Shown: in pieces, positions 1-13,498 of the stretch
Layout of the letters: the number at the start of each line of letters is the position of its first letter
How positions within the stretch are numbered: the first letter of the stretch is position 1
DNA from: Batrachochytrium dendrobatidis JAM81
Lineage: Eukaryota > Chytridiomycota > Chytridiomycetes > Rhizophydiales
NCBI RefSeq assembly: GCF_000203795.2
Contig: NW_006281101.1
Span: 1,389,279 to 1,453,278, forward strand
Direction of reading: 5' to 3'
DNA: 64,000 nucleotides
Made by a program: the position numbers and the translations under genes
The notes under the pieces: generated by a model
What the model saw: only the letters and a program-made list of their open reading frames with translations
The model's database searches: none
What the model was told of the DNA's origin: nothing

Positions 1-3000
1 GTAGACTGGGAAGTTTCATTTTCTATGTTTTAAAAAGCAATGCTTAGTAATATAATTGATATAACCAGTAATGCCAATTATGCCACAGATGAACTTGGTC
101 ATCGATATACCATTCAAAAATTAAACTACCTCAATCTCTGACATTTCGTGAATTCTATTATTGGATAGAAACAGCATTTGCAGATTTGGTAAACAATCGA
201 AATGCATAAGCGATCTAAGTCGATTTTCCCTACATCATCATTGTAATTGTGAGTAACCTATATCTTGGTCCAGCAAGGAGTTAAAGCACAATTGTGTAAA
301 TCCACTTACTTGATATGCAATTCTTTGAGGTTTATCAAGGATAGAAATGAAAGGGGATCTGCCGTTTTGATTTGGTTCTTGTCAAGTACCAATTCAGTTA
401 AACTTGTCATGTGCTCTAGCCCATCAATCTTGTCAAGATAACACACCAGTCAAATGAGTGCACCATAATTTAAAAGCAATTCAAATTATCAGTACAAAAT
501 TTAAGCTAACCTTGCCAATCTTGTTTCCTTGTAAATAAAGAGTCCTTAGTTGAGGCATTCGATGCAATCCCAGATCTGCAATCCTTGTGATTTGGTTGTG
601 TCCTAAATACAGTTCTTCAAGCTGTGACAGCAAAGGGTTTGATTTCCCATAATCACTTGTCGAATCCCTTCGCAACGTCAATCCGTTTCCAAAATTACAT
701 CCTGCCGCACTACTATTTAGTTCTCCTAAAGAATTGCCAGAAAGGCTACTTATACTGCCCAGATTGCTACTAGCTGGCACAGGAGAAGCAGTATCACTTG
801 ACAGCAGTCGCTCAATCCGGTTATTATTCAAACTCAAGCATCGTAGTCCAACCAACGTAGTAAAGCAATCAATGTTGGTAAGCATGTTGTTGTCAAAATT
901 AAGGCGACGGAGGTTACGAAAATCGCCATTCGCAAGGCAATCAATTTCACGAATCTTGCAATTACGGAGATCCAATTCGGATATATTTTTAAAAGTAAAA
1001 TGACCGATTTTTTCGCCAAGAAGCTCGATTGTGAGTTTTCCCATGTATATTTCTTTGGCATGTGTTTGTTCTTTTGCTGTGATGCCCGCCCCATCTAGAA
1101 TCTAAATCATTGTATATATTACTTGTATAAGTATAATTGAAATATAATCTTATCAAGCATGCATTGCTATTCAAACAAGCCAATATATAAATAATGCATA
1201 CTTTGAGGCGGATTAAATGGAAAATCGTAAATAAACGATAGTTTAAAATATTGCATACAGCGTTTCCAGTCAAATCAAGAATAATCAATCTAGGAAGTTC
1301 TTTTAAAGGGAAAATACCAAACATGTCCGAAATTTGATTGTTTCCAATATAAAACTCCATTAATGAAACCATTTTGGAAAAGGGTTTTAAGCTTTTGACA
1401 CGGTTGTTTTCCAGCGAAAACAGCATCAATGACTTGAAATTTGCAGCCGTGTTTACACTAGCAATCAAATTGTTGCTTGCGTCAAACTTGGTCAAATACT
1501 CAAGCTTTGACAATGCATCGACACTGTGAATCTCGTTGTTTTCAAGAGAAATGTCCTCCAAACGGCGGTATTTGGATAGTTTGGACACATCTTTAAGGTT
1601 GTTATTTCTAAACGAGGCCCAGCGCAATGAAGGCATTTCGTCTGGAAGCATATCCAAATTAAACAAGTTGCACGAGTCAAGCTGCAGAGTCGTAATGATG
1701 TCTGTTTGGATATCTGTATGCGAATTTCTTGACAAAGCTAAAAGATATTTGCAATCAATCGAGGTTGATCCATATCCAGTTTGTGTTCGCATGCTAAGTG
1801 GACGAAACAAGTGTTGCTGTGAAGAGGCTCTAGATTCAAACAATGTATTCCAATCGACGTTGTGACGTTCAGCTTTTTCAACCGGTATGGCGTCCAGCAC
1901 TTGTAATGTAGAAGAAAGAGTCAAACAATATTTTCTGTATCCTTTGTGTTTGCATACTGGATTAAATCGAAGGTCTAGCACAGCAAGATTACAGAGTGTG
2001 CAAAAAAGAGCTTTAAGGCATTCAAGATTGGAAATGTTATTACCGGCCAAGTCAAGAAATTTCAGCCCAGAATACATTTCAAATCCATTTTCAAGTGAGT
2101 GTATAGCATTAAAACTTAAATCAAGACGCTCCAGTAGCGGTAGACTAGGAAATTTTGGAATGGCCATCAGATTGCCATGTGATATTGTTAGTGAGCGCAG
2201 TTGCTTTTGATGCAATAGCGCATTTTGTTTAAATGCACACTGCGAAGAGAGATTTAAATGCTCCAAAGCAATACCGGATTTGGAAACAATAGAGTCCATC
2301 AATTCTGTTTCGCTTTGCTTGGTATTATCCATCATCATAATCTCTGGATGAAGAGCTTCGAGGGTTGACATTGATATGTCGTTTGCCATCACTTTTAAAG
2401 GCTCCTAAAATAAATAACAAAGTCGGTTTAAAATATATACTAAATATACAAGCTTAAATATTGATTCAACTTACGTTCAAATCGGTTAGCTTTTTTCTTA
2501 GTTCAGCTGCAATTGACGGCATATCAGAATGAGACATGCGATTAGAGTAAGCAATATCAACAAGGAGTCGCTCCAATTGAGTGGTGTATTGATCCATATC
2601 TGATTCCAATGAATACTCGATAAAATACTCTGGCAACAGAACGTTTCGCGAAAATACACAGTACTCTTTTGGAATATCTCCCGTTTTTGTAGGAGTGTCC
2701 TTATTTTTGAAAAGATTTGAAATCTTTTGGTATACTGCGTCCATTTTTGGATACTCGTTTACCTTGCATTGTTTAATGGACTCTATTGTGTTGGATACGT
2801 TTGCAGAGTTTTTAAGTAATCCACGGATAATGACTGCCTGGCGTAGCGATTTTTTTACGATTGTGCTCATTTGTGGCTCATTTTCATTGTTTTCGCTAGT
2901 TTGACCATCGTAACAGTCGAGGACGTTTGAAAGAACAACACTTTCAGCCAGACGAGTTGTGCCAGGAATAAGCTCACAACCGTGCTCAACTACTGAAAAA

Positions 3001-4885
3001 ACATCGTCAGAGCTAGATTCCCTTCCATGGTAGCAAAGTGGTAGCGGGGTATCGGTATCTCCAGCTTTCATTAAACGATCCTAAAGATGTCATGTACAAT
3101 GATTGAATAAATTAGTTTATCATACTGATGCATAGTATCTATAATCATATTTTTCCTACATCAAACTGAAGTTTCATGTTCCGATTATGAAGACGAGAAA
3201 TACGATGAATTTGAATGGTTCGGGGTGAATTTTTAGAAACGGCTCGCTTGATAAACACCTTTACCAAGTTTTCACATTCACTAACCCATGGATCATCCTT
3301 TTGTTCATCTTCAAATCTAACGTTTCCACCAGTTTCAAGTTCCAGCAGCAGTTTTCTAAAGTTTTCAATACCAACACATGTGTTAGTTGAAAATATTTGT
3401 GGTATTGAATTCAATGTGGAAATATACCTGATTGCCATATCACTCTGATTCATTATTTGGCTGTGAATATCACTACGGTGTATCAGTAAATTTATATGCG
3501 TTTGAGTTTTACTCTCAATTGCTGCATTAATCTGCTGTCTAGCCGCTTCAAGTTTAGTCGACATATTCGAGTCCTATAAATCAAGATTGTGAGTTTAGCA
3601 TGGTAATTAGTATTCGCGTATTTTAAAAGTTTTATGACTACTAGATACCAACAGGCGTTGAACATACGTGTGGAAGCTTTAGCATGGCTGCAGCAGCAAG
3701 CTCGTCACGCTTTTTTTGAAGTTTTTTTGATCGAGCCATCAATAGTTCAATATCTTTTTCAAGCCTTTCTTGATCTGCAGCGGAGACACCTTGAAGGTTT
3801 TTGATTAGCGAGTTGGTGTTTCTTTGAATTGTCCGAATTCGCATATTATAATACCTGAAATACAACATTGAGTTAAAACAAAGCGTGCTTTTACTGTTTA
3901 AAATAAATTTTAGTCTATGCCTACATTCTTTTTTTCAACACTGTTGCGCTAATAATTCTGCGCGACTCTTCAGTGATTTCAAGAGTGTCAAGCGATTTTA
4001 GGTTAGGAAAATGGTATACCACATGTGTTTGGTAGTTACACAGCATGCATATTGGATTATCTGCGTAGTTTGGATCGCTCAAGCATAGGTGTGTAAGATG
4101 TTGAAGACGGGTCAAATGGAGAATTTCCTGGAATGAGCAAATACGATTTCCAGACAAATTCAATTCCTGGCCAATTTAACATGATAGCGTTAAATTTGCA
4201 AACATGTTTCTAGCAACTTTCCAATACGATACAGTAAAGCATAAAAAGCCTTACTTTAAGTGCACAGTTTTCATTGAGAGAGCAACTAATGTTTACTATG
4301 CGATTGTTTCCAAGCTGCAAATTGGTCAATCTTTTCAGATGCCCCAGATTTTCAATCTCTGTAATTTCTATTTGCAATAAAAGTATATGTTAGCACAGTA
4401 GTCAACTACAGGACTACGGTTTCAAAATAAAGCATGCATAGTACTACCATTGTCGTTTATCCAGAGTTGTTCCAGTTTAACCAATACCAAAAGTCCTTCA
4501 ATCTTTGTAATTTTGTTGCTGTATCTGTCATTTCCAACATTTGAATAGGTATTACTTAATTTAAACTCTAATCCGTTTCAACACAAGCAGACTTGAAAAC
4601 ATACAAATATAGTCGACGCAGATCCACACAACAATTCAGTCCTGAAATTACAGCAACTTTACTTTCACAAATCCATAAATCTTGCAGATGGACACACGTT
4701 TCCAATCCAGTAATTTCTTTGATATCCTGAGCAACAATGTATAGGGCTGTCAAATGTGAAAAATGATTGATATTTGAAATCACTGGAAAGTTGTAATGGC
4801 ACATTTCAATTGATAGGATTGTATCTGGCTTGTTTACAAATGTGGTTTCTGTTATTCCATTGTTGGAACACTTTGAATACAAAAT
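1..4885 (-). CDS. LRRC9: LRRC9-like leucine-rich repeat protein (3' end beyond window)
   Basis: Leucine-rich-repeat scaffold protein of motile-cilium organisms; its exact role is poorly known. The reading direction is right to left. The first visible exon (about 4590-4885) contains LTALYIVAQDIKEITGLE, followed by repeats such as LSGNRICSFQEILHLTRL and a short cysteine-rich LCNYQTHVVYHFPNLKSLD block. An RYYNMRIRTIQRN stretch leads into a charged coiled coil (3640-3870). A second LRR array follows (about 1200-2400), with more repeats to the left edge. The order LRR, YNMRI motif, coiled coil, LRR matches vertebrate LRRC9 as I know it. At least nine exons are separated by short introns. The 5' end is unresolved: the first visible exon has no ATG before an upstream in-frame stop, so a further small exon probably lies between 4890 and 5900. 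The protein continues off the left edge. Family call is strong; exact exon borders were not all checked. Confidence 0.85.
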
Positions 4886-5946
4886 GGATCGAAAGATTCA
4901 GATAAATCAAAAACATTGTTAGAATGATCCATTCAAAATAGTGTAAATATACTGTTTAAGTTTGATCAAGTTTGTTGATGCGACTGTTGAAAAGTATACG
5001 ACTTTATAGTTATATAATAAGGGGTTGGTAGACGCGACTCGGCTACCAAGATCAATCAAGGTAGTCCAGTATTTCACTCACATCTACAAGTAGTGAGTAG
5101 ACTAGAGTAGCTTTAAAACTCTCAAAACCAAGAGTTTAATGCATAAATGAGGTGCAAGAGTTGGATACTGAATCCTACCAGATTTTGAATAGATTTATCG
5201 TATTTGTACAACGCTGTTCTCTGCAATTTTAAAGACGTTTCCAAACTATCTATATCATAAACAATACAATTCAGGTTTGATTAAAATATACGAAACAGTT
5301 TAGCATGGTATGGACAGTAGAAAAACAAACCTGCTCCAAATTGGAGTCGGATTTACTCCAAATACACACCTTGTCTGTCGGCGGCATTCATATGACGGGT
5401 ATCCTGATAAATTTTTGCACCATCAGTACAAATACTGTTGCCGCTGTTTTTTTGCATTATTCTATATACCCAGCTATGGGTAGACTCTATTCTGTAAAGT
5501 TTCAATGGGCTAGAATGGTGTTGTGGAAAGTAGAAAGTCGCGTCTTTGAGTTTTGAACAAATGGATCGAAAGCCTATGGTTTGTGCAGAAGCGATGCTTG
5601 CTTTGGATAGCTTATCAGATGCAAGTGATGGTCAGAGAATAAAGTCTAAACGCATCTGAATTACACTTGACCTATAGTAATCGTAGCAGGATTCAGTAAT
5701 AGTTGATCAACACATGCCTAGCCAATGGCTTGCATATGCAATGCAGTTTGATCTCCTCTAAAACTCGATAAAATATGACAAGCAACTGAGACTCGATAGC
5801 TCATGCATATTCGTAAAACATGAAAGAATTGAATTTCAAAACAGTTCATAAAAGTCCAAAGTTGAATTGGATTTTAACGTTTTGTCATTGTATTCGATCA
5901 GCGTCGAACTCGGCAACAGCATCGGTCGTATTTTCGTGAGTTGGTC
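4886..5946. other. Intergenic region between divergent LRRC9-like and CDK genes
   Basis: About 1 kb without a supported gene. It should contain the promoters of two divergent genes and probably a short missing first exon of the LRRC9-like gene. An 83-codon open frame at 5305-5556 shows no recognisable protein features. I see no repeat element or RNA gene here. Confidence 0.5.
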
Positions 5947-8900
5947 ATGGACAAGCCTGAGAATACTGTTGAACCATTAATGGACAAAGACTCCTTTTCT
6001 GGAAACGGACCGAGCGACAGCAACAATCAAAAGCCTTTAGACATGACTGAATCCATTAGCAGAGGTGTCAAACGACCACTTGCAGACGATACTCATGGAG
6101 ACTGCGAGGCAAGTGAAAAGGACAAGACAGGAGAGACCAGTTTCAATCGTATGGATTCTCCAGCCAACCATTCTGTAGCTTCCAGTTTCAAAGTATCGCC
6201 CAGCAACACTTGTAGTGGGTTGGCTGATGAATCTGCTACTTGCACTTCGTTTGTCAAGCGGCAGGCATTTGAAAAAATATCTACAGAATCATTTGACAGT
6301 ATCGCTGCTGCTACTACAGAACCCAATGCTGAGTCTGGAGACTGTTTGAATTCCAATGATCAAGGCGTAATAGAGCCAGTAACCACAGAAACCGATGCTC
6401 TTGTTGATCATACTGCTGAACATGACAAGATGCACGGAACTACTTCAACTCGTAGCACGAGCTTGTTTTCGGATAGCGGAGAGAGCTCTCCTAGATCGCA
6501 GCACATCCAAGACAATATCAATGAGGATGACTACCAATCGGATAACGAGCCACTACCACCTGTTCCGCAAGCTCCCCGTCATCCTGCAGCTACTCAAAAT
6601 GCTCATGCTGAATTCAGCATCACTGAATCAGACGCGGCCCAAGATAATGAAGATTCTGTGTCCTACTCAACTCCTGCTGCTAGGTGCTCAATCATTACAA
6701 TAGATACTGCTGCTGCTTATCCCACTTTGTCACCAGTACCTGTCATAATTAGTAATGGTGCTGATTCTCCTCGCAGGGATTCAAATATTAGCATTGAGGA
6801 AGGAGAGTTGTACGAAGATGCAGAGTTGTCCAATGCAACTGGAAATGAAAGTGCCGATCGACCAAATGCCTTGCTACTCACTGGTGTATCATCACGACCA
6901 AATCCGCGATCAACAACTAGTTTGAATCAGGATTCTGGCCAAAATTCCACTGCAGATCTTTGCGCTTCTTCCAGATCTGCAGTTGAAAATACCGTTGTAG
7001 CTAGCGAGTCTACATCTTTATCAAAAAAAAGGGAACCCGATACGTTACAGGCGCCTGCTGACCAAAACAGTGGCCACTCAGCATCCGCTGTTCGGTATAG
7101 CAATACAGGAGGTGATGGTAATCAATTTGTACCCAACTCTCCTTTTTCTGTAATAGCAGACGGCAGTAGTAAATCACCAGACGTGCGTTCTCAAACCTCT
7201 CGTGACCACTCGTACGATCCTAACCGGTTTACTGGCTGCTCACCCCATACTGACTACGAATTTCAAAAAAAAATTGGCGAGGGTACATTTGGGTGAGTAT
7301 TGGTTTTATTACTGCTATTCATTTTTTGAATATACCAAATTTACTGATAAAAAGATTTAATTTTGGGTTGATGTGACTTTTTGATTTTTAGCGAGGTTAC
7401 TATTGGACAACATAAAGCTTCAAAAGCCATTGTAGCACTCAAGAAAATTTTAATCCATAATGACAAAGAAGGAATGCCCATCACTGCACTTCGTGAAATC
7501 AAAATTTTAAAATCCTTGTCACACGACAACGTTATTACATTGAGAGAGATGGCATACAAAGCAGGTTAGGGTTATTGTTTTTAATATACTTGAATTTTGT
7601 TGATAGAATTATCCAATTCTTATCTAGTGCTAATTTACTCTTGAATTACTAAACTTTATCAACTAGGCGACAAAGGAAAACGAGGCCGTGGTACAATGTT
7701 TATGGTGTTCCCTTATATGGATCATGATCTAACCGGTTTGTTGGAAAATCCACAGGTGCGATTTACTCCATCACAAATCAAGAGTTATTTGCATCAACTG
7801 CTACTTGGTGTTGAATACATGCATAGAAACAAGATTCTACATCGTGATATGAAAGGTTTGTGATTTAGATTTAAACTAGTAGGTGTAGTTGTTTTTTGAG
7901 TCGATGAGCCTTACATTTTGTTACATTAAAAGGATCAAACATTCTTGTGGATAACTCTGGTCATCTTAAGATTGCTGATTTTGGTCTTGCGCGAGCATAT
8001 GTTGAAAATGACACCAAGGGCTATACTAATATGGTAGTCACACGTTGGTATAGACCCCCAGAATTGCTGATGGGCGCGACAAGGTACAACGGGCAAATTG
8101 ACATTTGGGGAGTTGGATGTGTATTTGGGGAAATGCTTAAACGACGTCCTATTTTAACTGGCGCGGACGACATGGATCAGCTGGAGCGGATATTCATTCT
8201 TTGTGGCACTCCAAATGAAACTACATGGCCAGGATACCGCAAACTTCCTATATTTGACCCAAACACTGGCACAATTACTAGTTTTCGTAATGAGCACAAA
8301 CGCAGTATTCACGAAAAATTCCCCTCTAACCATTTTGCCCCCAGCACTGTGAATTTACTGGATCAGTTTTTAATGCTTGACCCCAACAAACGACCAACAG
8401 CATCTAAAGCGCTTGAGCATGATTATTTTTTTATGCCTCCGAAAGCTGCTGTTCCTGGAACATCTGATTTCCAATCTTGGCCAACTTCTCACGAGTTGGC
8501 TTCACGCTTAGCCAAGGAGGAGGCTGCTGCAAAAGCACGACTAATAGAAGGAACTGGTATGCGTTCTCAAGCGACCCACTTGCAGCACCACTTTGATGCG
8601 ACGTTGGTTGCGGATCTTCAAAATCGGCGACATGGTAATAGTGGCCAGAATCAAGGTAATCGGCAAGCGAATTCTCACAGCAGCAGCTATAGCAACACCA
8701 ATAACAGAAATTCACGCCAGACACAGTTTAACAAGCCTCATGGGCAATATGGATCTACCCAGTCTCAACAACAATACAAGCCGCCATTAAACCATCGACA
8801 ACAGCACTCGCAAGCTATGCCATCGATTATTACTCAACCTCCTCCTCCTCCTCCATCTACAAAAGGCCATTCTGCAACTTCGCCTCCACCGCCTATGGCA

Positions 8901-9371
8901 CAATTTCCTCAACCTCCACCGCCGTTTATGTTTGCTCCAGGTTTACCTATGATGATGGCACCAGGCCAACCTCCTGCTCCAGGAGCATTACATACACAAC
9001 GCCATGGACAGAATGGTGCTCCACCTCCACAGCCATGGTTTAATGCAGGGCATTTACCACTGAATATACAGCCCCCTCCCCCTCCTCCTCCTCCCATGCA
9101 ACAATTAGCTACCGCACACCCATCACCTCCGAAAATTCCTCCATTTAATGCCGCATCTATGGATGGTATACCAAATTCAACCCAGTTTCCAAACCAAGCG
9201 TGTTTTAATACGACCGGAGCTTCTGGAAACCGGCAACAGTATAGTGGGAATCGTCGCGTCAGCATGGATGGTCAACGCCATGATGCAGGTGGTAATCAAC
9301 AGCGTAGTACCGGTGGTAACGGATCGCGAGACTTTTCACGAAGAGGTGATCAGCATGACCGACGACGATAA
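5947..9371 (+). CDS. BUR1: BUR1/CDK9-type cyclin-dependent kinase with long disordered tails
   Basis: Serine/threonine kinase of the transcription-elongation CDK class, which phosphorylates RNA polymerase II CTD/Spt5 with a partner cyclin in the nucleus. Four exons (5947-7292, 7392-7564, 7667-7855, 7933-9371) give 1,048 residues in frame. The first ~435 residues are Ser/Thr/Asp-rich and disordered. The kinase domain then shows IGEGTFG (P-loop), VALKKI (Lys), PITALREIK (PSTAIRE-type cyclin helix), HRDMKGSN, DFGLAR and [11 protein letters not shown] with a T-loop Thr. PITALREIK and [10 protein letters not shown] resemble BUR1/CDK9 more than CDK12/CTK1. The C-terminal ~320 residues are Asn/Gln-rich, then strongly proline-rich with several poly-Pro runs, then Arg/Gly/Asp-rich. 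The ATG at 5947 follows an in-frame TTG and is the first ATG of the frame. Kinase call is firm; the CDK9 versus CDK12 assignment is less so. Confidence 0.88.
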
Positions 9372-9856
9372 TTTTGGTAGTTGTCAAAAAATGTGATTGC
9401 AAGCCAGTGCGTGGTTCATCCTATTTTTCAATGTTGCTTTTTAATCAATGGAATATTTTGTTACTATGACCAATACCTATTCCATAAATTCAACTCCTAC
9501 CAACACTATTATAAGCACAAAATAAATCGGCATTACCTGTTTTCCTATACAAATTTGAAGTTTTGGTAGAAATTGATCAACACAGCGACGATGGATTTAA
9601 AAACTGATTTTGAGCAGATTATCACACTTTGGACATTACTGTGTAATTGTTGGATTCAACTGTTTAATCTCATTCTTGTATTCTAATCTTGAATACACTC
9701 GCGTTCTAGTTTAAAAGATTGTGTAGCAGAAACACAACAGTTGTTTCCATATCAATTACTAAAATACCAGCCAACTTTAAAACTTAAAAGACAATGTCAG
9801 TAAATAGGATGGTACCAATCCCATAAATCAATTATCAAACAATTTTTTATTGAAAC
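9372..9856. other. Convergent 3' intergenic region holding repeat copy 1
   Basis: The 3' flanks of the CDK and PHO81-like genes meet here. The only structure I recognise is the 261-bp repeat copy at 9560-9820, listed separately. It ends only 36 bp from the PHO81-like stop codon. Confidence 0.6.
9560..9820 (+). repeat. 261-bp direct repeat, copy 1 (internal fragment of TIR element)
   Basis: Aligns without gaps to 13572-13832 at a constant offset of 4,012 bp, with four substitutions seen by eye (about 98.5% identity). Copy 2 is the interior of a complete inverted-repeat element, but copy 1 has no terminal inverted repeats on either side. It is therefore only the core. Both copies are in the same orientation and bracket the PHO81-like gene. 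Confidence 0.92.
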
Positions 9857-12800
9857 TCAAATATTGTATTTAAACACTCTGCCAGTTATTAATGCATCAA
9901 CACCATAAGATTCCTGAATTTTACTCACTTCGATTTGGTTATTTACTTCGCCGAATGTTGCCAGAATGAGTCCGCTTTCCTTGACAGTGTTGATTAAAAC
10001 CGGCATTTGGATAAACGGCGTTGCCTGGCAGATTAGACCAAGAGAATTACTTGCTTTGGCAAATTTGATTGCTTCTTTGATGGAGGTGCAACGTTTATCT
10101 TCACCTGCCTCTTCTTCAACACCGCTGAATCCACAATGTGTACCGAAAAATACACCATAGTTGGGCTGTTTCCAGCTAATGGCTGTGCACACGGAAGGAT
10201 TGAAGGATGAAAATATAATGGAGCGAGGAAGATTGGATGTATTATACACTGTCTGCAGTATTATATCTGTGTACGTGTTGATGTCTGGTAAATCCGACAG
10301 GTTGAGTTTGGTGTACTGGTGAGCTGTTGGGTATTTGAGTGAAATTTGTACACCAACTGAGAGAGGTAAGAGATCCAGCACTTGCTCTAAACTGTAAAAT
10401 GAGTCGTAGATTGCTTTGGCTAGATCTGCAGAGGAAAGCTTATGACTTTGAGAAAGATAGGCTAGGTTAGGCGAATCTTGAAGTGTTGCAGCAAGTGTGC
10501 CTTGTTTTTGCTTTGACTGAACACGCAGTGCTAGCCATTGAGATTTAGCCTGTTCAAATGTTAACTGAGCCAAGCTAATGTTGACGGTACTGACTGGTAG
10601 AAACCAGTCTGGACACACTACAGCGATACCATCTCGTGTTGTTTGCACAACCAGTTGAATATACTCTTCTGCTAAAGAGGTTGCTGTAACAAACGAATGC
10701 ACTGTATCTGTACTAGATTTTGGATTGGACACAACCTTTGTGGATTTCCAATATGTGTCCACTTTACCACCAATACGAAGGCGAGGATGAACAAATGGTT
10801 TTACAATGGAAAACTCAAACGCAATCTCACCAACAACGTGTAATCGGTTGTCAAACAAAGGACAGATCATGCCTTCGGACTCTCCAGCGCCATTCCAACT
10901 ACGCTTTACTGCTTGAGTCAATTGTGAGCGTAAAACAACAGCACGTCCAATGACCTTGGTACCAAAAGTAGGATAAATATCAAATTGAATTGAAAAGTCT
11001 TCGTCATTGTTGATGTTGAATGTAAATACTTCAAGCTCATCTTTAAGCGGAAGTATCACAGAGTATGGCACGCCATCATCAGGCTTGGATGTGATAACAA
11101 GTTTAAGCGATGATAATTGACTGAGGCCAAACAAGCGAATGGGTGATTTCTGGGTGTTGGCATGAAAACTGCCGAAATGAATCTGTAAATTCATCTTTTG
11201 TTCAAGATAGTTGTGGCCGTAGATGCGGAAGGGAATAATGGGAGGCGGGAGTGAAAGCAAAGGGATTTCATCTAAATTCATGTCAAGATCTTGGATAATG
11301 CCTGATGGCGCTTCGTCCATAAATAAACCACTTGGAGCCATGGGTTTGATAGAATTTATTGCAGTGGTGGTATCGGATACTTTACTTGAAACAGTTGCTG
11401 CGGGTGCTACTTTTGTATCCGTGACAGCCAATAAACTTGCTACTTGAATGTGGCCCCGATACAAGGTATATGTCCAAGGAAGCCAGCCACTGTCGTCTTT
11501 GATATCGATGCGACATCCAACCGCAAGAAGAGCTTGGATACATTTAAAATGTCCTTCAGATGCAGCAAAAAACACAGGTGTCCAGTTGTTAAATGGGTCA
11601 GGCGATTCAATGTTGGCACCATGAGATATCAGCAACTGGGTAATCTCTGCGTGACCTTCGCGACAAGCCATATGGAGTGGATCCATACCATCTGTATCCT
11701 GCAATAGTTGTGCACCTTTTTTTAAAAGTAGAGTAGCAATATCTGTGTGACCGTACTTGCATGCAAGCGAAATCGGGATGGGTGCAGTAGGAGAAGATGG
11801 ATCAATCATGGCATTATTTTCCAGAAAGATCTCGACACAACGAGTGTGTCCGCCAATGATTGCATACACAAGAGCAGAGTTTCCGTCATGATCTAAAGCG
11901 TCAATAGCAGTTCCCAGAGTAAGCAGGTGTGACGCACAGTCTGCGTGTCCGTACATGGCTGCATAGTGCAAGGGTTTGCGACCATATACATTTGAAATGT
12001 CAACAATTGCACCATACTCGATGGCAAGTTTAAGTATGTCCAAACGACCTGCAATAGCAGTTTCGTGTAAACAGCTGTGATCATTTACGTCATCTACACT
12101 GTTGATATTGATTTGACCTGTTTTTAGCAATACGTGTAAACACTCGAAAGAACTTTCAGCACAAAATCGTAGAAATAAACGAGAGAAAAACTGCGGATCT
12201 TCTGCGGTAAGAGCAGATGGACGCTGACGCTGTAGAAACTCTATAATCTGAACATGATTTTTTTCAAAAAGATATTTTGACAGTTCAATATCAGCCTCAT
12301 CAAGAGTGGAGTTTCCTTTGACAATACGAGACTCGATAAAAGAGCTGTCGGTTTCTTGACCATCCAATTCCATGCCTTCAATCTGTTTTTCCAGCTCAAC
12401 AATGTTTGTAGCTGCAATATCGGTCAGATCAGCAAGCACGTCATTATTGAAGCATGGCTGGATTTCAATTTGACGAGAAAGATAAAGTTCTTTTGTGGCA
12501 GATTTGGCTCGCTTGTCCCATTTTTTAAGAATCTTTCTAAATCCAGTGGCATTTACTTCGACAAATTTCTAATGTTGAAAGTTTAAACACAACTCGAATA
12601 AATAAGGAGATGCGTTTACAGTGGGTATAATTGGGTGATAATGATGAGATTGACGTCATCCTCGATGATCAAAGGGAAACCACGCAACATCATGAAAGGA
12701 AAAGCAATAGTTATAGAATATCAGGACAGATTAAAAAAGGCGAGGGTACCTGGAGCTTGGCCAAATCATTTTGAAACTGCATAAAGGCCTGATGAAGAGA

Positions 12801-13402
12801 CGAGCGAGAGAAGCGTGCAGCTTTAGTGGGAGCATTGGAGAGAATACGTTTTTTGTCGAGAAGTGATCGTAGACGCACTTTAAACTCTGCTTCTTTTTGA
12901 ATATAGAACGTATTAACCTAGATTGTTGTGAAAAGATAAGTAAAGCGATTGAGTTGCCTGTCAGTCACTCGAGATAGAAGTGACAAGAGCATTGACTTGC
13001 CTTTTCCAATTCTCGCTCAAGCCTGTAGAAAAAGGCAGTCTTTTGGGCTTGCAAATCAGTATGACTTTGATTGGATTCAGTAGAGTTAGTGCTGGCATCC
13101 ATATGTGGTGGCATGCCTGCAGCCAATGAAGTAAAGCCGGGATGTGCATTGGTTGGATCATCCTGAGCGACAGCTGCCTCGTCCTCGACAGAGCCAATAA
13201 TCTTTTTAAGTGCCTTGTAGTTGATATAATGCGGAGTAGCCCATTCAGAAGCAATACCTTGAATAAACTTGCCAAACTATATTCATCATGACATTAGTGG
13301 ACGGCAAAACAGTGCAGAAACTGAGTGCACGAAGCAGCACAAGAGTAGATTAGCGAGTCTATAGTGGACTCGGTGTATACAAGCATCAATGCACACCTTC
13401 AT
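9857..13402 (-). CDS. PHO81: PHO81-like SPX-ankyrin-degenerate GDPD protein
   Basis: Predicted phosphate-signalling protein; in yeast Pho81 inhibits the Pho80-Pho85 cyclin-CDK when phosphate is low. Four exons (13402-13397, 13276-13001, 12917-12750, 12568-9857) give 1,053 residues in frame. The first exon is just ATG AAG and yields the classic SPX start MKFGKFI. The SPX domain spans residues ~1-200 and includes NATGFRKILKKWDKR, the lysine-rich inositol-pyrophosphate-binding helix. Ankyrin repeats follow (~240-480; SALVYAIIGGHTRCVEIFL, DPLHMACREGHAEITQLL). The C-terminal GDPD-like domain (~770-1050) lacks the catalytic His-Arg, Glu-Asn, Glu-x-Asp and His-Asp residues: the equivalents read DTYWKS, DTVHSF, IQLVVQ and CPDW. 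That matches Pho81 rather than the active phosphodiesterase GDE1. Intron 2 uses a GC donor. The PHO80-like cyclin gene is divergent, 1.15 kb upstream. Confidence 0.9.
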
Positions 13403-13498
13403 TATATATTCGATACAACAAAGCAATAAAAGGATTTAATAAAAATCAAGTTTCGAGATCTGCTGGAAAGAAGTGCACTTATGGCTGAACCAAGCAAT

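Noticed and set aside
5305..5556. 83-codon open frame upstream of the CDK gene
   Set aside because: No recognisable protein features or splice partner; likely chance.
8909..9265. Glycine-rich minus-strand open frame
   Set aside because: It is the antisense of the proline-rich tail of the CDK gene; Gly-rich shadow of CCN codons.
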